From: an uncultured Caryophanales bacterium
GTDB lineage: Bacteria; Bacillota_I; Bacilli_A; RFN20; CAG-826
DNA: 15,060 nucleotides
NCBI GenBank assembly: GCA_946183335.1
Contig: CAMGZN010000017.1
Span: 1-15,060 of the forward strand
Direction of reading: 5' to 3'
The notes under the pieces are model-generated. The model did no database searches. It was not told the origin of the DNA and was given only the letters and a program-made list of their open reading frames with translations. Position numbers and translations under genes: made by a program. Shown piece after piece: positions 6,075 to 14,039 of the stretch; the first letter of the stretch is position 1, and every line of letters begins with the position of its first letter.

Positions 6075-6094
6075 GTCGGAAATGACAGGATTGA
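6075..6094. repeat. Degenerate inverted copy of the tRNA-Pro 3' end
   Basis: ATGACAGGATT (6082-6092) is the exact reverse complement of AATCCTGTCAT (6017-6027) in the T-arm and acceptor of tRNA-Pro. The match continues through GTCGG to the end of the acceptor stem with one extra base. It lies just past the operon terminator. Confidence 0.5.
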
Positions 6095-6117
6095 GATGGT
6101 GTTTTTAATTATCAGAA

Positions 6118-6882
6118 TTAAATGTCACGATGACGGTTGATTAATGAGACTAAACAAGCAAAACCAGCGATGACAATCACAGAGACAATAATTGCTCCAG
6201 CGATTTGTCCACCGCCAACATCAGCTTGGACCATTTGTTTCATTCGTCCATCTAGCCAGTAATCAGAGAACTTAAAGTCTCCAAGCTTAGACACCAAAGT
6301 GTCTCCTAATGAAAGAAGTAGATTCATTGCGATTGGGCCAACGATACAAAGTGTGATGGCTAAACTGAGTTTTCTACACAAGTAGGAAATCGCGAAGAAA
6401 ATCACAAAATAAGCTAGAGAGATAAAAAGAATGCCGAAGAATGCACCAACATAGTTATTTCCAGCCGTTCCAAATCCATCAAACATGAATGTTCCAAAGA
6501 GCAAACTCAGGACCATATCAGCGAATAGCATCATCAAATACGCTGTTAAAACAGCGACGACTTTTGCATAAAAAACATTTTGTCTTGAATAGCCGCGAGC
6601 GTAGACGTTTTTTAACGTGTCAGACCCAAAGTCTTCACACACCAAAATCGCGATCATGATGCCTCCAAGAATGGCGATTTGTCCATTACTAAAGACATCT
6701 TTTAACATAGTTAAACCAGAATAAACAGATTGATAGTTCTCATCTAATTTCTTAAGTTCTGGTTCAAGAGCCTTCATTGTTAACGCTGTAATAAGAATAA
6801 AGGCTACAGAGATAGCAAAGCAGACATAGAAAGCTTTGCTTTTGAAGAGTTTTCTAAATTCAAAGCGAAGTAATTGTCTCAT
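6118..6882 (-). CDS. ABC-2 type exporter permease (BcrB-like)
   Basis: A 254-residue integral membrane protein with about six helices: an N-terminal hydrophobic stretch at 18-37 after the basic RFEFRKLFKSKAF start typical of ABC-2 permeases, a large external loop (38-65), and helices near 68-85, 108-130, 142-165, 172-192 and 228-248. It is the partner of the ATPase gene, which ends 2 bases upstream (TAG, two bases, ATG at 6882); its own ribosome-binding site is weak, suggesting translational coupling. Together they should form an exporter like those for bacitracin or lantibiotic immunity, but the substrate cannot be told. Last gene of the six-gene operon; no strong terminator follows before the tRNA operon's convergent terminator. 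Confidence 0.85.
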   Translation of the reverse strand: MRQLLRFEFRKLFKSKAFYVCFAISVAFILITALTMKALEPELKKLDENYQSVYSGLTMLKDVFSNGQIAILGGIMIAILVCEDFGSDTLKNVYARGYSRQNVFYAKVVAVLTAYLMMLFADMVLSLLFGTFMFDGFGTAGNNYVGAFFGILFISLAYFVIFFAISYLCRKLSLAITLCIVGPIAMNLLLSLGDTLVSKLGDFKFSDYWLDGRMKQMVQADVGGGQIAGAIIVSVIVIAGFACLVSLINRHRDI

Positions 6883-6884
6883 AA

Positions 6885-7778
6885 CTATTTACCTAGCCTT
6901 TCAATGAAATAATCTTCAAAACCATTACCAGAGAAGGAGAGTTCCTCCACTGGAATGCCAGCTTTGACGAGTGCTTCATTAATCTTTTCTGGATGTTCAA
7001 TATCCGAGTAAAGAGAAATCTTGTCTCCATCAATTTTGTAATGATGTAGCCAGTCGTTCTTTAGAAGAACTTCTTGGGCTTTCTTAGTTTCTTTAGTGAT
7101 GATGTTTAAGCAAGTTTTGCAACGTTCTTGGAGATCACGAGCAGAAATTTCTTCAACAAGTTGTCCTGCATGAATGATTCCATAACGGGTCGCAATTTTG
7201 CCTAACTCATCTAAAAGATGAGAAGAAATAATAAATGTGACGCCTTTTTCTTGGTTGAGTTTTAGAATGAGATCTCTGATCTCCTTGATACCGGCTGGAT
7301 CAAGTCCATTGATTGGTTCATCAAGAACTAGGAGTTCCGGATTGCCTAATAAGGCAATAGCAATTCCTAATCTCTGCTTCATACCAAGCGAGAATTGTCC
7401 GGCTTTCTTTGTGCCAGTATTGCCTAAACCAACGAACTCTAAAAGTTCTTTGATTTGTTTGTCGTCACCACCGGCAAGGATGGAGAAACGTTTCATATTC
7501 TCAAAAGCGGTACAGTTTTTATAAATTCCAGGAGCTTCAATTAATGAACCGATTCGACGGCGTTGATTGTTGAGGTCTTTCTTGCCAAAAAGGAGAATTT
7601 CTCCGCTAGTTGGGATTAAAGTTCCAAGAATCAGACGCATGGAAGTTGTCTTACCTGCGCCATTTCGGCCAATAAAGCCGTAAATATCGCCTTTTTCAAC
7701 GTGGAGGTTAACATTATCCACGGCGACTTTATTATTGAACTTCTTAGTCAGATTTATTGTTTCAATAACGTATTTCAC
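6885..7778 (-). CDS. ABC exporter ATP-binding protein (BcrA-like)
   Basis: The 297-residue cytoplasmic ATPase energises the adjacent permease. Motifs: Walker A GRNGAGKT (37-44), a BcrA-type Q-loop region SLIEAPGIYKN (78-88) with Glu in place of Gln, signature SLGMKQR (130-136), Walker B LLVLDEP (149-155) and the H-loop histidine in ISSHLLDEL. Residues 215-297 form the C-terminal regulatory domain seen in BcrA/CcmA-type ATPases, ending with a FEDYFIERLG motif. The start is GTG at 7778, fixed by AAGGAGG 6 bases upstream. Only 11 bases separate it from the potD stop, so it is probably on the polyamine transporter mRNA. Confidence 0.92.
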   Translation of the reverse strand: MKYVIETINLTKKFNNKVAVDNVNLHVEKGDIYGFIGRNGAGKTTSMRLILGTLIPTSGEILLFGKKDLNNQRRRIGSLIEAPGIYKNCTAFENMKRFSILAGGDDKQIKELLEFVGLGNTGTKKAGQFSLGMKQRLGIAIALLGNPELLVLDEPINGLDPAGIKEIRDLILKLNQEKGVTFIISSHLLDELGKIATRYGIIHAGQLVEEISARDLQERCKTCLNIITKETKKAQEVLLKNDWLHHYKIDGDKISLYSDIEHPEKINEALVKAGIPVEELSFSGNGFEDYFIERLGK

Positions 7779-7789
7779 AATAATCCTCC

Positions 7790-9607
7790 TTATTTTTGCT
7801 TCGAAATGATTCGTTTGGCTTTCACTTTGTTGAAGCGTTTGCGATCAAAAATCACATACGTGACAATCGCGACAACTGCAGCGGCCTGCACAGCGAGCAC
7901 AATAATGGCCCAGAGTGGAAGTGGGTTTGTACGAACTTGTTGCCACATTTCAATGACGGCTTGGTTATCTTTGCCATAGTCATCCATCATGCATAGCATG
8001 TGGAGTTGTGAGGCTTCTGGGAACTGGGAACGCAACATACGCGCATAAACTGCATATGGAACTTCTTGCTCCTTACCATCAATGAGTTCAGTTGTGGTTT
8101 CTTCGGTGTCAAGTTTCCAGGACCAGATAATCGCATCATCCAAACAATATGCTTCTGGATCTTCTGGAGCGTCATCAATGCTTCCTTCAAAGAAGTAACG
8201 AATGTCATATGGGTCAGACATTGCTTCGAGTTCTTCGTCAGTTAACTCTTCGTCCTCCATTGCGACACGAACATCATAATAATCGCAGACATATTCGAGC
8301 ACTCCTTCAGTTGAAGTTGATGAAGTATAACCAACATAATCCATGTTCGAAATGGCTTGTTCTTCCTCACACATAAAGTCAATGAAGTCCAGAGCGTATT
8401 TGTGTTGATCGCTGACCTCTGGAATAGCCCAAGAGTCAGTGAAAATGTTGCTTCCTTCTTCTGGTAAAGAGAAGTAAATTTCCGCATCATTTTCAGTCTG
8501 AGCCTCATAAATCGCCCAGGTTGCATCGCCACTCCAAGCAAGGTTTGCGCCAATCTTTTCTCCAGAGACCATGTCGGTTTTTCCAGAGTCAACTTCAAAG
8601 CCAAAAGCATTGTCTTTGAGCTTGTTCATATCTGCGCTAACAAGCTCTAAAGTTCTTTCATCACAACGATTGAAAATCACCGTCAATTCTTGGTTAAATG
8701 CCTGCAAATCTTCAGGATTTTCAAAATCGTAATCTTTCTTTAATTCTTCGATTTCGTCATGATAAACATGGAGAATTGAGACAGCATAAACATCACGAAC
8801 AGAGTCCTTAATCGAGAATGATCCTTTGATGGATTCTTCATAGAGAACTTCCCAACTTGAGAACTTTTCTTGGAGTTCTTCGAGAGTGAATTGTTGATAA
8901 CCTTTAAACGCTGGATTATACATCACTCCAACAGTTCCCCACATGTATGGAACAGCATAATCAGCAAGAGTTCCTTTTGTGCGTTCATATGGGTCTTTAT
9001 CATCATCTTTATAATCTAATTTTTTTGGATAAATGTTGTTATAAATTGATGTCTCTTCACCCCAAAGATAATCAGACAAGTTATCTTTAAGATTTTGCTT
9101 GATATCTTGATCGTGTTCAGATTCATCGAAAAGAGGTTGAAGAAGACCATTGGTAATCATCTTTTGAATCATGTAGTCAGAAACGTTAATGATGTCGTAG
9201 TTAGACTTGCCTGTCATCATTTCGTTATAACATGTTTCTGGAGTGTCGAATGTGTCATAGACATAATCAAACTTCAAGCCTTCTTCTTCATATTGTTTGT
9301 CCATATAACGAACAAACTGTTCCATCATGTCACAGTCATAATAGACTTCGGCTTCTTCATCATCCGCGTGTTTCTTACATAAGTAAGAGACTTCGCCGTC
9401 TTCATTCACTTCTGTCGTGTATTCATCTTCATCAAGATACTCATTACAAGCAGAACAGAAAACACCTTCTTCACTAGCTTCATAGATGTAGTCAGCGGAG
9501 TTAAGAACACGGATAATAATTTTGTCTTTGCTAGATGAGGAACATCCTGCACAAGATGCGGCTCCTAAAAGGAGTGCACCAAAGAAAGCTAACTTATTCT
9601 TAAGCAT
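7790..9607 (-). CDS. potD: PotD-like polyamine-binding lipoprotein with inserted zinc-ribbon-like segment and C-terminal membrane anchor
   Basis: Substrate-binding component of the spermidine/putrescine importer, acting outside the membrane. Signal peptide 1-21 with likely lipidated Cys22 (CAGC followed by SSSS). The binding domain starts with IIIRVLNSADYIYE (30-43), then is interrupted by residues 44-92, which hold CSAC (51-54) and CKKH (77-80), a CxxC-x22-CxxH pattern like a zinc ribbon; the fold resumes with DMMEQFVRYM (93-102). SNYDIINVSDYMI (135-147) and SGDATWAIYEA (359-369) are PotD-like. At 605 residues it is far longer than the usual 340-360, helped by an acidic insert near 440-515. 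Residues 563-587 are a membrane span followed by a Lys/Arg-rich tail. The ATG overlaps the potC stop by 8 bases, with AAGGAG upstream. Confidence 0.88.
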   Translation of the reverse strand: MLKNKLAFFGALLLGAASCAGCSSSSKDKIIIRVLNSADYIYEASEEGVFCSACNEYLDEDEYTTEVNEDGEVSYLCKKHADDEEAEVYYDCDMMEQFVRYMDKQYEEEGLKFDYVYDTFDTPETCYNEMMTGKSNYDIINVSDYMIQKMITNGLLQPLFDESEHDQDIKQNLKDNLSDYLWGEETSIYNNIYPKKLDYKDDDKDPYERTKGTLADYAVPYMWGTVGVMYNPAFKGYQQFTLEELQEKFSSWEVLYEESIKGSFSIKDSVRDVYAVSILHVYHDEIEELKKDYDFENPEDLQAFNQELTVIFNRCDERTLELVSADMNKLKDNAFGFEVDSGKTDMVSGEKIGANLAWSGDATWAIYEAQTENDAEIYFSLPEEGSNIFTDSWAIPEVSDQHKYALDFIDFMCEEEQAISNMDYVGYTSSTSTEGVLEYVCDYYDVRVAMEDEELTDEELEAMSDPYDIRYFFEGSIDDAPEDPEAYCLDDAIIWSWKLDTEETTTELIDGKEQEVPYAVYARMLRSQFPEASQLHMLCMMDDYGKDNQAVIEMWQQVRTNPLPLWAIIVLAVQAAAVVAIVTYVIFDRKRFNKVKAKRIISKQK

Positions 9608-10454
9608 CTTTTCTCACTCCTTTCTTGTCCTTACGATACTTATAAAGAGAAATCGCGAGGACACCACCTAAAACGATAATAAAGATAAACAAAGTTAAAG
9701 GACGAAGTTCCGCTGGAACAGCGTGTTTCTTTAAACTTGTTTGAATAAATGTTGATAAAGTTTCAATCGCAGCGTCTCCACTAAGCAAACCTGCTCCACG
9801 AGTAAACTCGGTGACGATATAATCGTCCAATGACAAAGTCATTGAAAGGAGGAAGCCAGAGAACATTCCGCTAGCGATTTGTGGAACCACCGCTTTCATT
9901 AAAGCTTTATTTGGGGTGGCGCCTAAGTCAAGCGCAGCCTCATAAATATGTGGATCCATCTGGGTTAGTTTTGGTTTGACGTTTAAGTAGACAAATGGAA
10001 TGGATAAGACCACATGACCAATTAAAAGTGTCCAGAAACTAAATAGTTTTGTTTTAAAGATGTATGTGCCTAAGAAGACAAACATCACAGTTAAACTTAA
10101 AGCGATAACAATTTCCGCGTTAGCGATTGGGATTTGGGTAGCGAATTCCACTGCTTTTTTCTTCTTATTCGATAAGTAGAATGTGCCAATCGCTCCTAAA
10201 GTGCCAAGGACTAAGGAAATGAGTGAGGAAACAACCGCGATAATCAGTGTGTTTCCCACCGCAGTCCAAATTTGGTTTGCTACTTTAGTGTTCGAGAACA
10301 AGTTCTTAAACAAATCAAAGGAGAAATTGTAATTTCCAGTAAATGAAATAACGTCATTGCTACTAAAAGCAAAGGCAATTAAAACAAGGATTGGTAAGTA
10401 CATGATTAAAAGAATCAAGTACAAATAGCTTCGAGCGAGGATTTTCTTTACCAT
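9600..10454 (-). CDS. potC: Spermidine/putrescine ABC transporter permease PotC
   Basis: A 284-residue inner permease subunit with six membrane helices (about 9-31, 68-90, 105-130, 140-160, 190-212, 250-275). The EAA loop that contacts the ATPase is YEAALDLGATPNKALMKAVV (171-190), and SLDDYIVTEF (211-220) is a PotC hallmark that separates it from PotB. The start ATG overlaps the potB stop by 7 bases, with GAGGTGG just upstream. It pairs with PotB to form the channel. Confidence 0.93.
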   Translation of the reverse strand: MVKKILARSYLYLILLIMYLPILVLIAFAFSSNDVISFTGNYNFSFDLFKNLFSNTKVANQIWTAVGNTLIIAVVSSLISLVLGTLGAIGTFYLSNKKKKAVEFATQIPIANAEIVIALSLTVMFVFLGTYIFKTKLFSFWTLLIGHVVLSIPFVYLNVKPKLTQMDPHIYEAALDLGATPNKALMKAVVPQIASGMFSGFLLSMTLSLDDYIVTEFTRGAGLLSGDAAIETLSTFIQTSLKKHAVPAELRPLTLFIFIIVLGGVLAISLYKYRKDKKGVRKDA

Positions 10455-11230
10455 AATCCACCTCGATTCTCTTCTTTTTCTCCTTTGGTCGCAAACATGG
10501 AGATGGCGACAAGGATAAGAAGAACAAAGGCCATAAACGAGCCGTTATTCCACTGGTTATTCGCAAAGTTAAGGTAAATAAAGTTACCAACTAACGCGAT
10601 ATTACCTTCTGATAAGGCATCAGAGATAACGTAAGAAGACATTACTGGAACAAATGTCATTGTTATCGCAGAGATAATACCTGGAAGGGATTGTGGAAGA
10701 ATTGATTTAAAGAAGACTTGTGTTGGGTTTGCGCCTAAGTCCGCGCAAGCTTCAATTTGACTCTTGTCGAGTTTAAGCATTGTTGTATAAAGCGGAAGAA
10801 TAACGAATGGAAGATAGTTATAAACCATACCTATTAAAGTAGCGAGGTATGGATAGTTTCCACCATTAATTCCGATTGCAAACAAGATGTCACGTGTGGC
10901 TGTTGTTCTAAGAACAAAGTTAATCCACATTGGCATAATAAAGAGCATCACAAGTACAGCGTTCTTGTTATATTTCTTATTGGCTAAGAAGTAAGCAATT
11001 GGGAAACCAATTAGTAAGCACAAGGCTGTAGCTTCAAGCGCAATAAAAAGAGAAACAAGAAGGACGTCCCAGTTTCCTTTGTTAGAGAAGAAATTCTTCG
11101 CCGCATCAAAGGAAAGATGTCCGCTTGCGTCGGTGAATGCGTAAAAGATGATTAATCCGATTGGAATAATCACAAACAGCGACAAGAAGATCGCGTAAGG
11201 AATAGCGAGGTATTTCCTTTTAAATTTCAT
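10448..11230 (-). CDS. potB: Spermidine/putrescine ABC transporter permease PotB
   Basis: About 260 residues with six membrane helices and the EAA loop IEACADLGANPTQVFFKSIL. The N-terminus KRKYLAIPYAIFLSLFVIIP and the segment MPMWINFVLRTTATRDIL are typical of PotB. I place the start at ATG 11230 because the protein then begins MKFKRKYLAIPY like its relatives; a TTG at 11239 (three residues longer) lies closer to AAAAGGA and is a real alternative. Either start overlaps the end of potA, so the genes are translationally coupled. Confidence 0.93.
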   Translation of the reverse strand: MKFKRKYLAIPYAIFLSLFVIIPIGLIIFYAFTDASGHLSFDAAKNFFSNKGNWDVLLVSLFIALEATALCLLIGFPIAYFLANKKYNKNAVLVMLFIMPMWINFVLRTTATRDILFAIGINGGNYPYLATLIGMVYNYLPFVILPLYTTMLKLDKSQIEACADLGANPTQVFFKSILPQSLPGIISAITMTFVPVMSSYVISDALSEGNIALVGNFIYLNFANNQWNNGSFMAFVLLILVAISMFATKGEKEENRGGLW

Positions 11231-12731
11231 AGTCGTCAACAGATCCTTTTAAACGAACTTTAATGTCGTCTTTGTTAACCATGATACCGACTTCTTCACC
11301 TTCATTAAAGGTGTATTCGGTTTCAACAATGAAATCTTCGTCGTCGGCGCAACGGACAACGATTTGGTAATGGTCGCCGTGATAAATACTAGACACAATG
11401 TGTCCAACGATTGTACCAGCTTCGGTGTCGTCAGTGAGTTCCACTTTGTCTAAAGGAATCTCAATCGACACCTTCGCTCCGGTAAAGTCAAACTTCTTAC
11501 CGGATTTAGCAACAACATATCCATCCTCATCTAAAGATGAATCTTTAATTAATTGAGTTAAATTGAGTTCAAGATAACCATCAGCAAGATCAACACTATC
11601 ATCCTTGTTGACTTCAAGGTTGGTGAAGATATTGGAGAGATTATCTTTCTTCATGACGTGAATGCCATCTGGTTTAATGTCAATTGAAACTGGGCCTTCA
11701 TCAAAGGCTTCAGTAGATTTCGCGATAACTTCGTTTTTACCAACCATAATGACGTATTCATAGTGGACACCTTTGAAGACTTTCTGGGTGATGACACCGT
11801 CAACTTTGCCTTTTCCTGGTTTACCAAGAATAATGTCTTCTGGACGGACGACAACGTCGTAACGTTCGTTGACTGGGTAGTCGTCTAAACATTTGAACTC
11901 TTGTCCAAGGAACTTAATGACTTTCTTACCAGTCATGAGCGCGTTATAAATATTGGATTCTCCAATAAAGTCCGCGACAAAGGCATTGACTGGTTCGTTA
12001 TAAATTTCTTCTGGAGTACCAACCTGTTGGATGACTCCATCATTCATGACAACGATCATGTCTGACATAGTCAGAGCTTCTTCTTGATCGTGGGTGACAT
12101 AAATAAATGTCATGCCTAAACGTTGGTGCATGGCCTTTAATTCAATCTGCATTTCTTTACGCATCTTGAGGTCAAGAGCACCTAAAGGTTCATCTAAAAG
12201 AAGAATCTCTGGCTTATTGACGATACAACGAGCAATCGCGACACGTTGTTGTTGACCACCAGAAAGGGTGGAGATGTCACGGTCTTCGAGTTCTTCTAGA
12301 TCAACGATCTCTAAAGCTTTAAAGACTAAGTCATCAATTTCTTGTGTGGTTAAGTGACGAAGTTTTTGGACTTCTTCACCTTTTTTGTTTTTCTTCACAT
12401 AAGGAATCTTTTTCAGTTTCAGACCAAAAGCAACGTTATTATAAACGTTTAAGTGTGGGAACAACGCATAGCGTTGGAACACAGTGTTGATTGGTCTTTT
12501 ATACGGAGGCAATAAGGTGATGTCTTGATTATTCAAAAGAATCGTACCTGAACTTGGTAGTTCAAAACCTCCAATCATTCTTAAAGTGGTTGTTTTTCCA
12601 CAACCCGAAGGACCAAGAATGGTCACAAATTGTCCTTTTTTAATGTCTAACGTAAAATTATCGACCGCTTTAAAATCGTCGAATTGTTTTACGACATTAT
12701 TTAAGGAAATAATTACTTCTTCGGATGCCAT
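11220..12731 (-). CDS. potA: Spermidine/putrescine ABC transporter ATPase PotA with tandem TOBE-like modules
   Basis: ATPase that drives polyamine uptake; cytoplasmic. Motifs: Walker A GPSGCGKT (40-47), Q-loop Gln86, signature LSGGQQQR (156-163), Walker B ILLLDEP (176-182), H-loop His214. The start ATG at 12731 has GGAGGG 7 bases upstream. At 503 residues it is well above the usual 340-380. Two additions explain this: a basic insert PYVKKNKKGEEVQKLRHL (110-127) in the helical domain, and a second copy of the C-terminal TOBE-like unit. Unit one spans about 294-360 (VVVRPEDI, then FKGVHYEYVI); unit two spans about 419-495 (VSIEIPLDKVEL, then YHGDHYQIVV). First gene of the operon. Confidence 0.93.
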   Translation of the reverse strand: MASEEVIISLNNVVKQFDDFKAVDNFTLDIKKGQFVTILGPSGCGKTTTLRMIGGFELPSSGTILLNNQDITLLPPYKRPINTVFQRYALFPHLNVYNNVAFGLKLKKIPYVKKNKKGEEVQKLRHLTTQEIDDLVFKALEIVDLEELEDRDISTLSGGQQQRVAIARCIVNKPEILLLDEPLGALDLKMRKEMQIELKAMHQRLGMTFIYVTHDQEEALTMSDMIVVMNDGVIQQVGTPEEIYNEPVNAFVADFIGESNIYNALMTGKKVIKFLGQEFKCLDDYPVNERYDVVVRPEDIILGKPGKGKVDGVITQKVFKGVHYEYVIMVGKNEVIAKSTEAFDEGPVSIDIKPDGIHVMKKDNLSNIFTNLEVNKDDSVDLADGYLELNLTQLIKDSSLDEDGYVVAKSGKKFDFTGAKVSIEIPLDKVELTDDTEAGTIVGHIVSSIYHGDHYQIVVRCADDEDFIVETEYTFNEGEEVGIMVNKDDIKVRLKGSVDDYEI

Positions 12732-12809
12732 AAGCTACCCTCCATAACCAAATACAATAAATAACGGAATTAAACTTAAGATTTTTAAGTCAAAAAAACT
12801 ATATCAATT

Positions 12810-12830
12810 ATTGTTTAAAAATCAAACAAT
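12810..12830. promoter_or_regulatory. Palindrome in the potA/lipoprotein divergent region, possible operator
   Basis: ATTGTTT (12810-12816) and AAACAAT (12824-12830) are perfect inverted arms 7 bases apart. They lie 79 bases upstream of potA and 76 bases upstream of the divergent lipoprotein gene. The site could bind a dimeric regulator, but it is AT-rich and might arise by chance. Confidence 0.3.
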
Positions 12831-12870
12831 TTTTTGCATTATTTTTTCGACACCTCTTTTTATAAAAGAT

Positions 12871-12898
12871 TTGATATTTTTTTGATTAACTTTATAAT
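12871..12898 (+). promoter_or_regulatory. Strong promoter for the thioredoxin-like lipoprotein gene
   Basis: TTGATA (12871-12876), 16 bases, and a perfect TATAAT (12893-12898). The transcription start expected 6-8 bases downstream falls at 12904-12906, on or next to the ATG of the gene. Confidence 0.7.
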
Positions 12899-12905
12899 AT
12901 GGGCA

Positions 12906-13997
12906 ATGAAAAAGGTTTCGAAGGCAATTTTAATCCCTTTATTTTGTCTCTCTTTTAGCGTTCTTTCTGGCTGTGCAAAAAAGGACGAACGCGTTAAATT
13001 GACATACGGAGAAGTGACACATCAAAAATATCACGAGATTTCGTATGCACGTTTAGAAAAAATGATTGACGCGAAAGAATCATTCCTTTTAGTTGTTGAT
13101 CCAAAAGGTTGCTCCTGCTTTTCATATTTTATGAAAGCCAGCGAAGACTACATCAAAGACAATCATTTAGTTCTCTACTATATGAAAGTCGCCGACTTTA
13201 ATGGAAACGAGAATAAAGGCATCAAAGTTGTCGAAGGAAGCACTTCATTCTCCATCTTTAATAAAGGCGAAATTCAACAATCCATCGTTTCGAACTCTTC
13301 AACAGAGATTATGGAGCAAAAAGACAAGTTTGTGGAATATGTCGACAAATACATCAAAAAACCAAATATGTATTTAGTCACTCCAAGTGATTTAGATGTG
13401 ATGTATAAGAATGCGAATAAATCTTTGATTTATTTCGCGAGAAATAAATGTGGAGACTGCTCTTATATTAATAAGAATTTCTTATTTGATTACATGTACG
13501 AACGCGAAGAGATTATGTACGTCCTTGACGGAGACGAATCTGTTCGTAAGTATGATGAAGGTGGAAATCTCATTAACCAAGCCGAATGGCAAGAGTTTAA
13601 AGCCAAATATGGCTTAACCACCGGAAACAACCCAAAATATGGCTTCGGAGATGATAAAACAGGTGGTGTTGTTCCAACATTCCTTGTAGTAAGCGGAACC
13701 GAAGAAGAAGTGACATACCATTCTGGTGCAGTCGCGTTTAACGACACTGTCACAAAAGTCGGTGAAGAATACAAAGTGACAAATACTTACTACTCCACCG
13801 CTCGTCAGGCTGACTTAAATTATCTTAATGGACTTGGATCATTAGAAAATATTCCAGTTCAAAAAGATGATGTCTTCTTCTTTAATGAAGAGGAAACAGT
13901 TGGCACATGGAAGCAAGCAGCAAGTCAAGATGCTTACTTTACTCGTGTGAAAGCATTCTTAGATATCTACCTTCCTCAAATGACCTATCAATTCTAA
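12906..13997 (+). CDS. Lipoprotein with two thioredoxin-like domains
   Basis: A 363-residue protein starting at ATG 12906: this start gives a clean lipoprotein signal peptide (MKKVSKAILIP... ending LSGC, lipidated Cys23). A start at 12834 is in frame but lies upstream of the promoter. Domain one (about 45-150) reads ESFLLVVDPKGCSC, with a CSC pair (Cys69, Cys71) at the usual thioredoxin active-site position. Domain two (about 160-290, tail to 363) reads KSLIYFARNKCGDC with a CGDC motif (182-185) and a cis-proline loop VVPTFLVV (255-262). It should sit on the outer membrane face, with a likely role in thiol-disulfide exchange; partners are unknown. No classical ribosome-binding site precedes it. 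It is divergent from potA. Confidence 0.75.
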   Translation: MKKVSKAILIPLFCLSFSVLSGCAKKDERVKLTYGEVTHQKYHEISYARLEKMIDAKESFLLVVDPKGCSCFSYFMKASEDYIKDNHLVLYYMKVADFNGNENKGIKVVEGSTSFSIFNKGEIQQSIVSNSSTEIMEQKDKFVEYVDKYIKKPNMYLVTPSDLDVMYKNANKSLIYFARNKCGDCSYINKNFLFDYMYEREEIMYVLDGDESVRKYDEGGNLINQAEWQEFKAKYGLTTGNNPKYGFGDDKTGGVVPTFLVVSGTEEEVTYHSGAVAFNDTVTKVGEEYKVTNTYYSTARQADLNYLNGLGSLENIPVQKDDVFFFNEEETVGTWKQAASQDAYFTRVKAFLDIYLPQMTYQF

Positions 13998-14000
13998 ACA

Positions 14001-14025
14001 AAAAGAGTCCAAATCGGACTCTTTT
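14001..14025. terminator. Bidirectional terminator between the lipoprotein and SHOCT genes
   Basis: AAAAGAGTCC and GGACTCTTTT form a perfect 10-bp stem around a 5-base loop, with T-runs in both directions. It serves the plus-strand lipoprotein gene (stop 13997) and the convergent minus-strand gene (stop 14040). Confidence 0.9.
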
Positions 14026-14039
14026 AATTCTTTAAAGAA

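Noticed and set aside
7987..9477. Several 60-120 codon frames on both strands over potD
   Set aside because: No ribosome-binding sites or domains; they overlap the strongly supported potD frame.
12834..12905. N-terminal extension of the thioredoxin-like lipoprotein from an ATG at 12834
   Set aside because: It would bury the lipoprotein signal peptide 24 residues inside and includes the TTGATA/TATAAT promoter; the ATG at 12906 gives a clean signal sequence.
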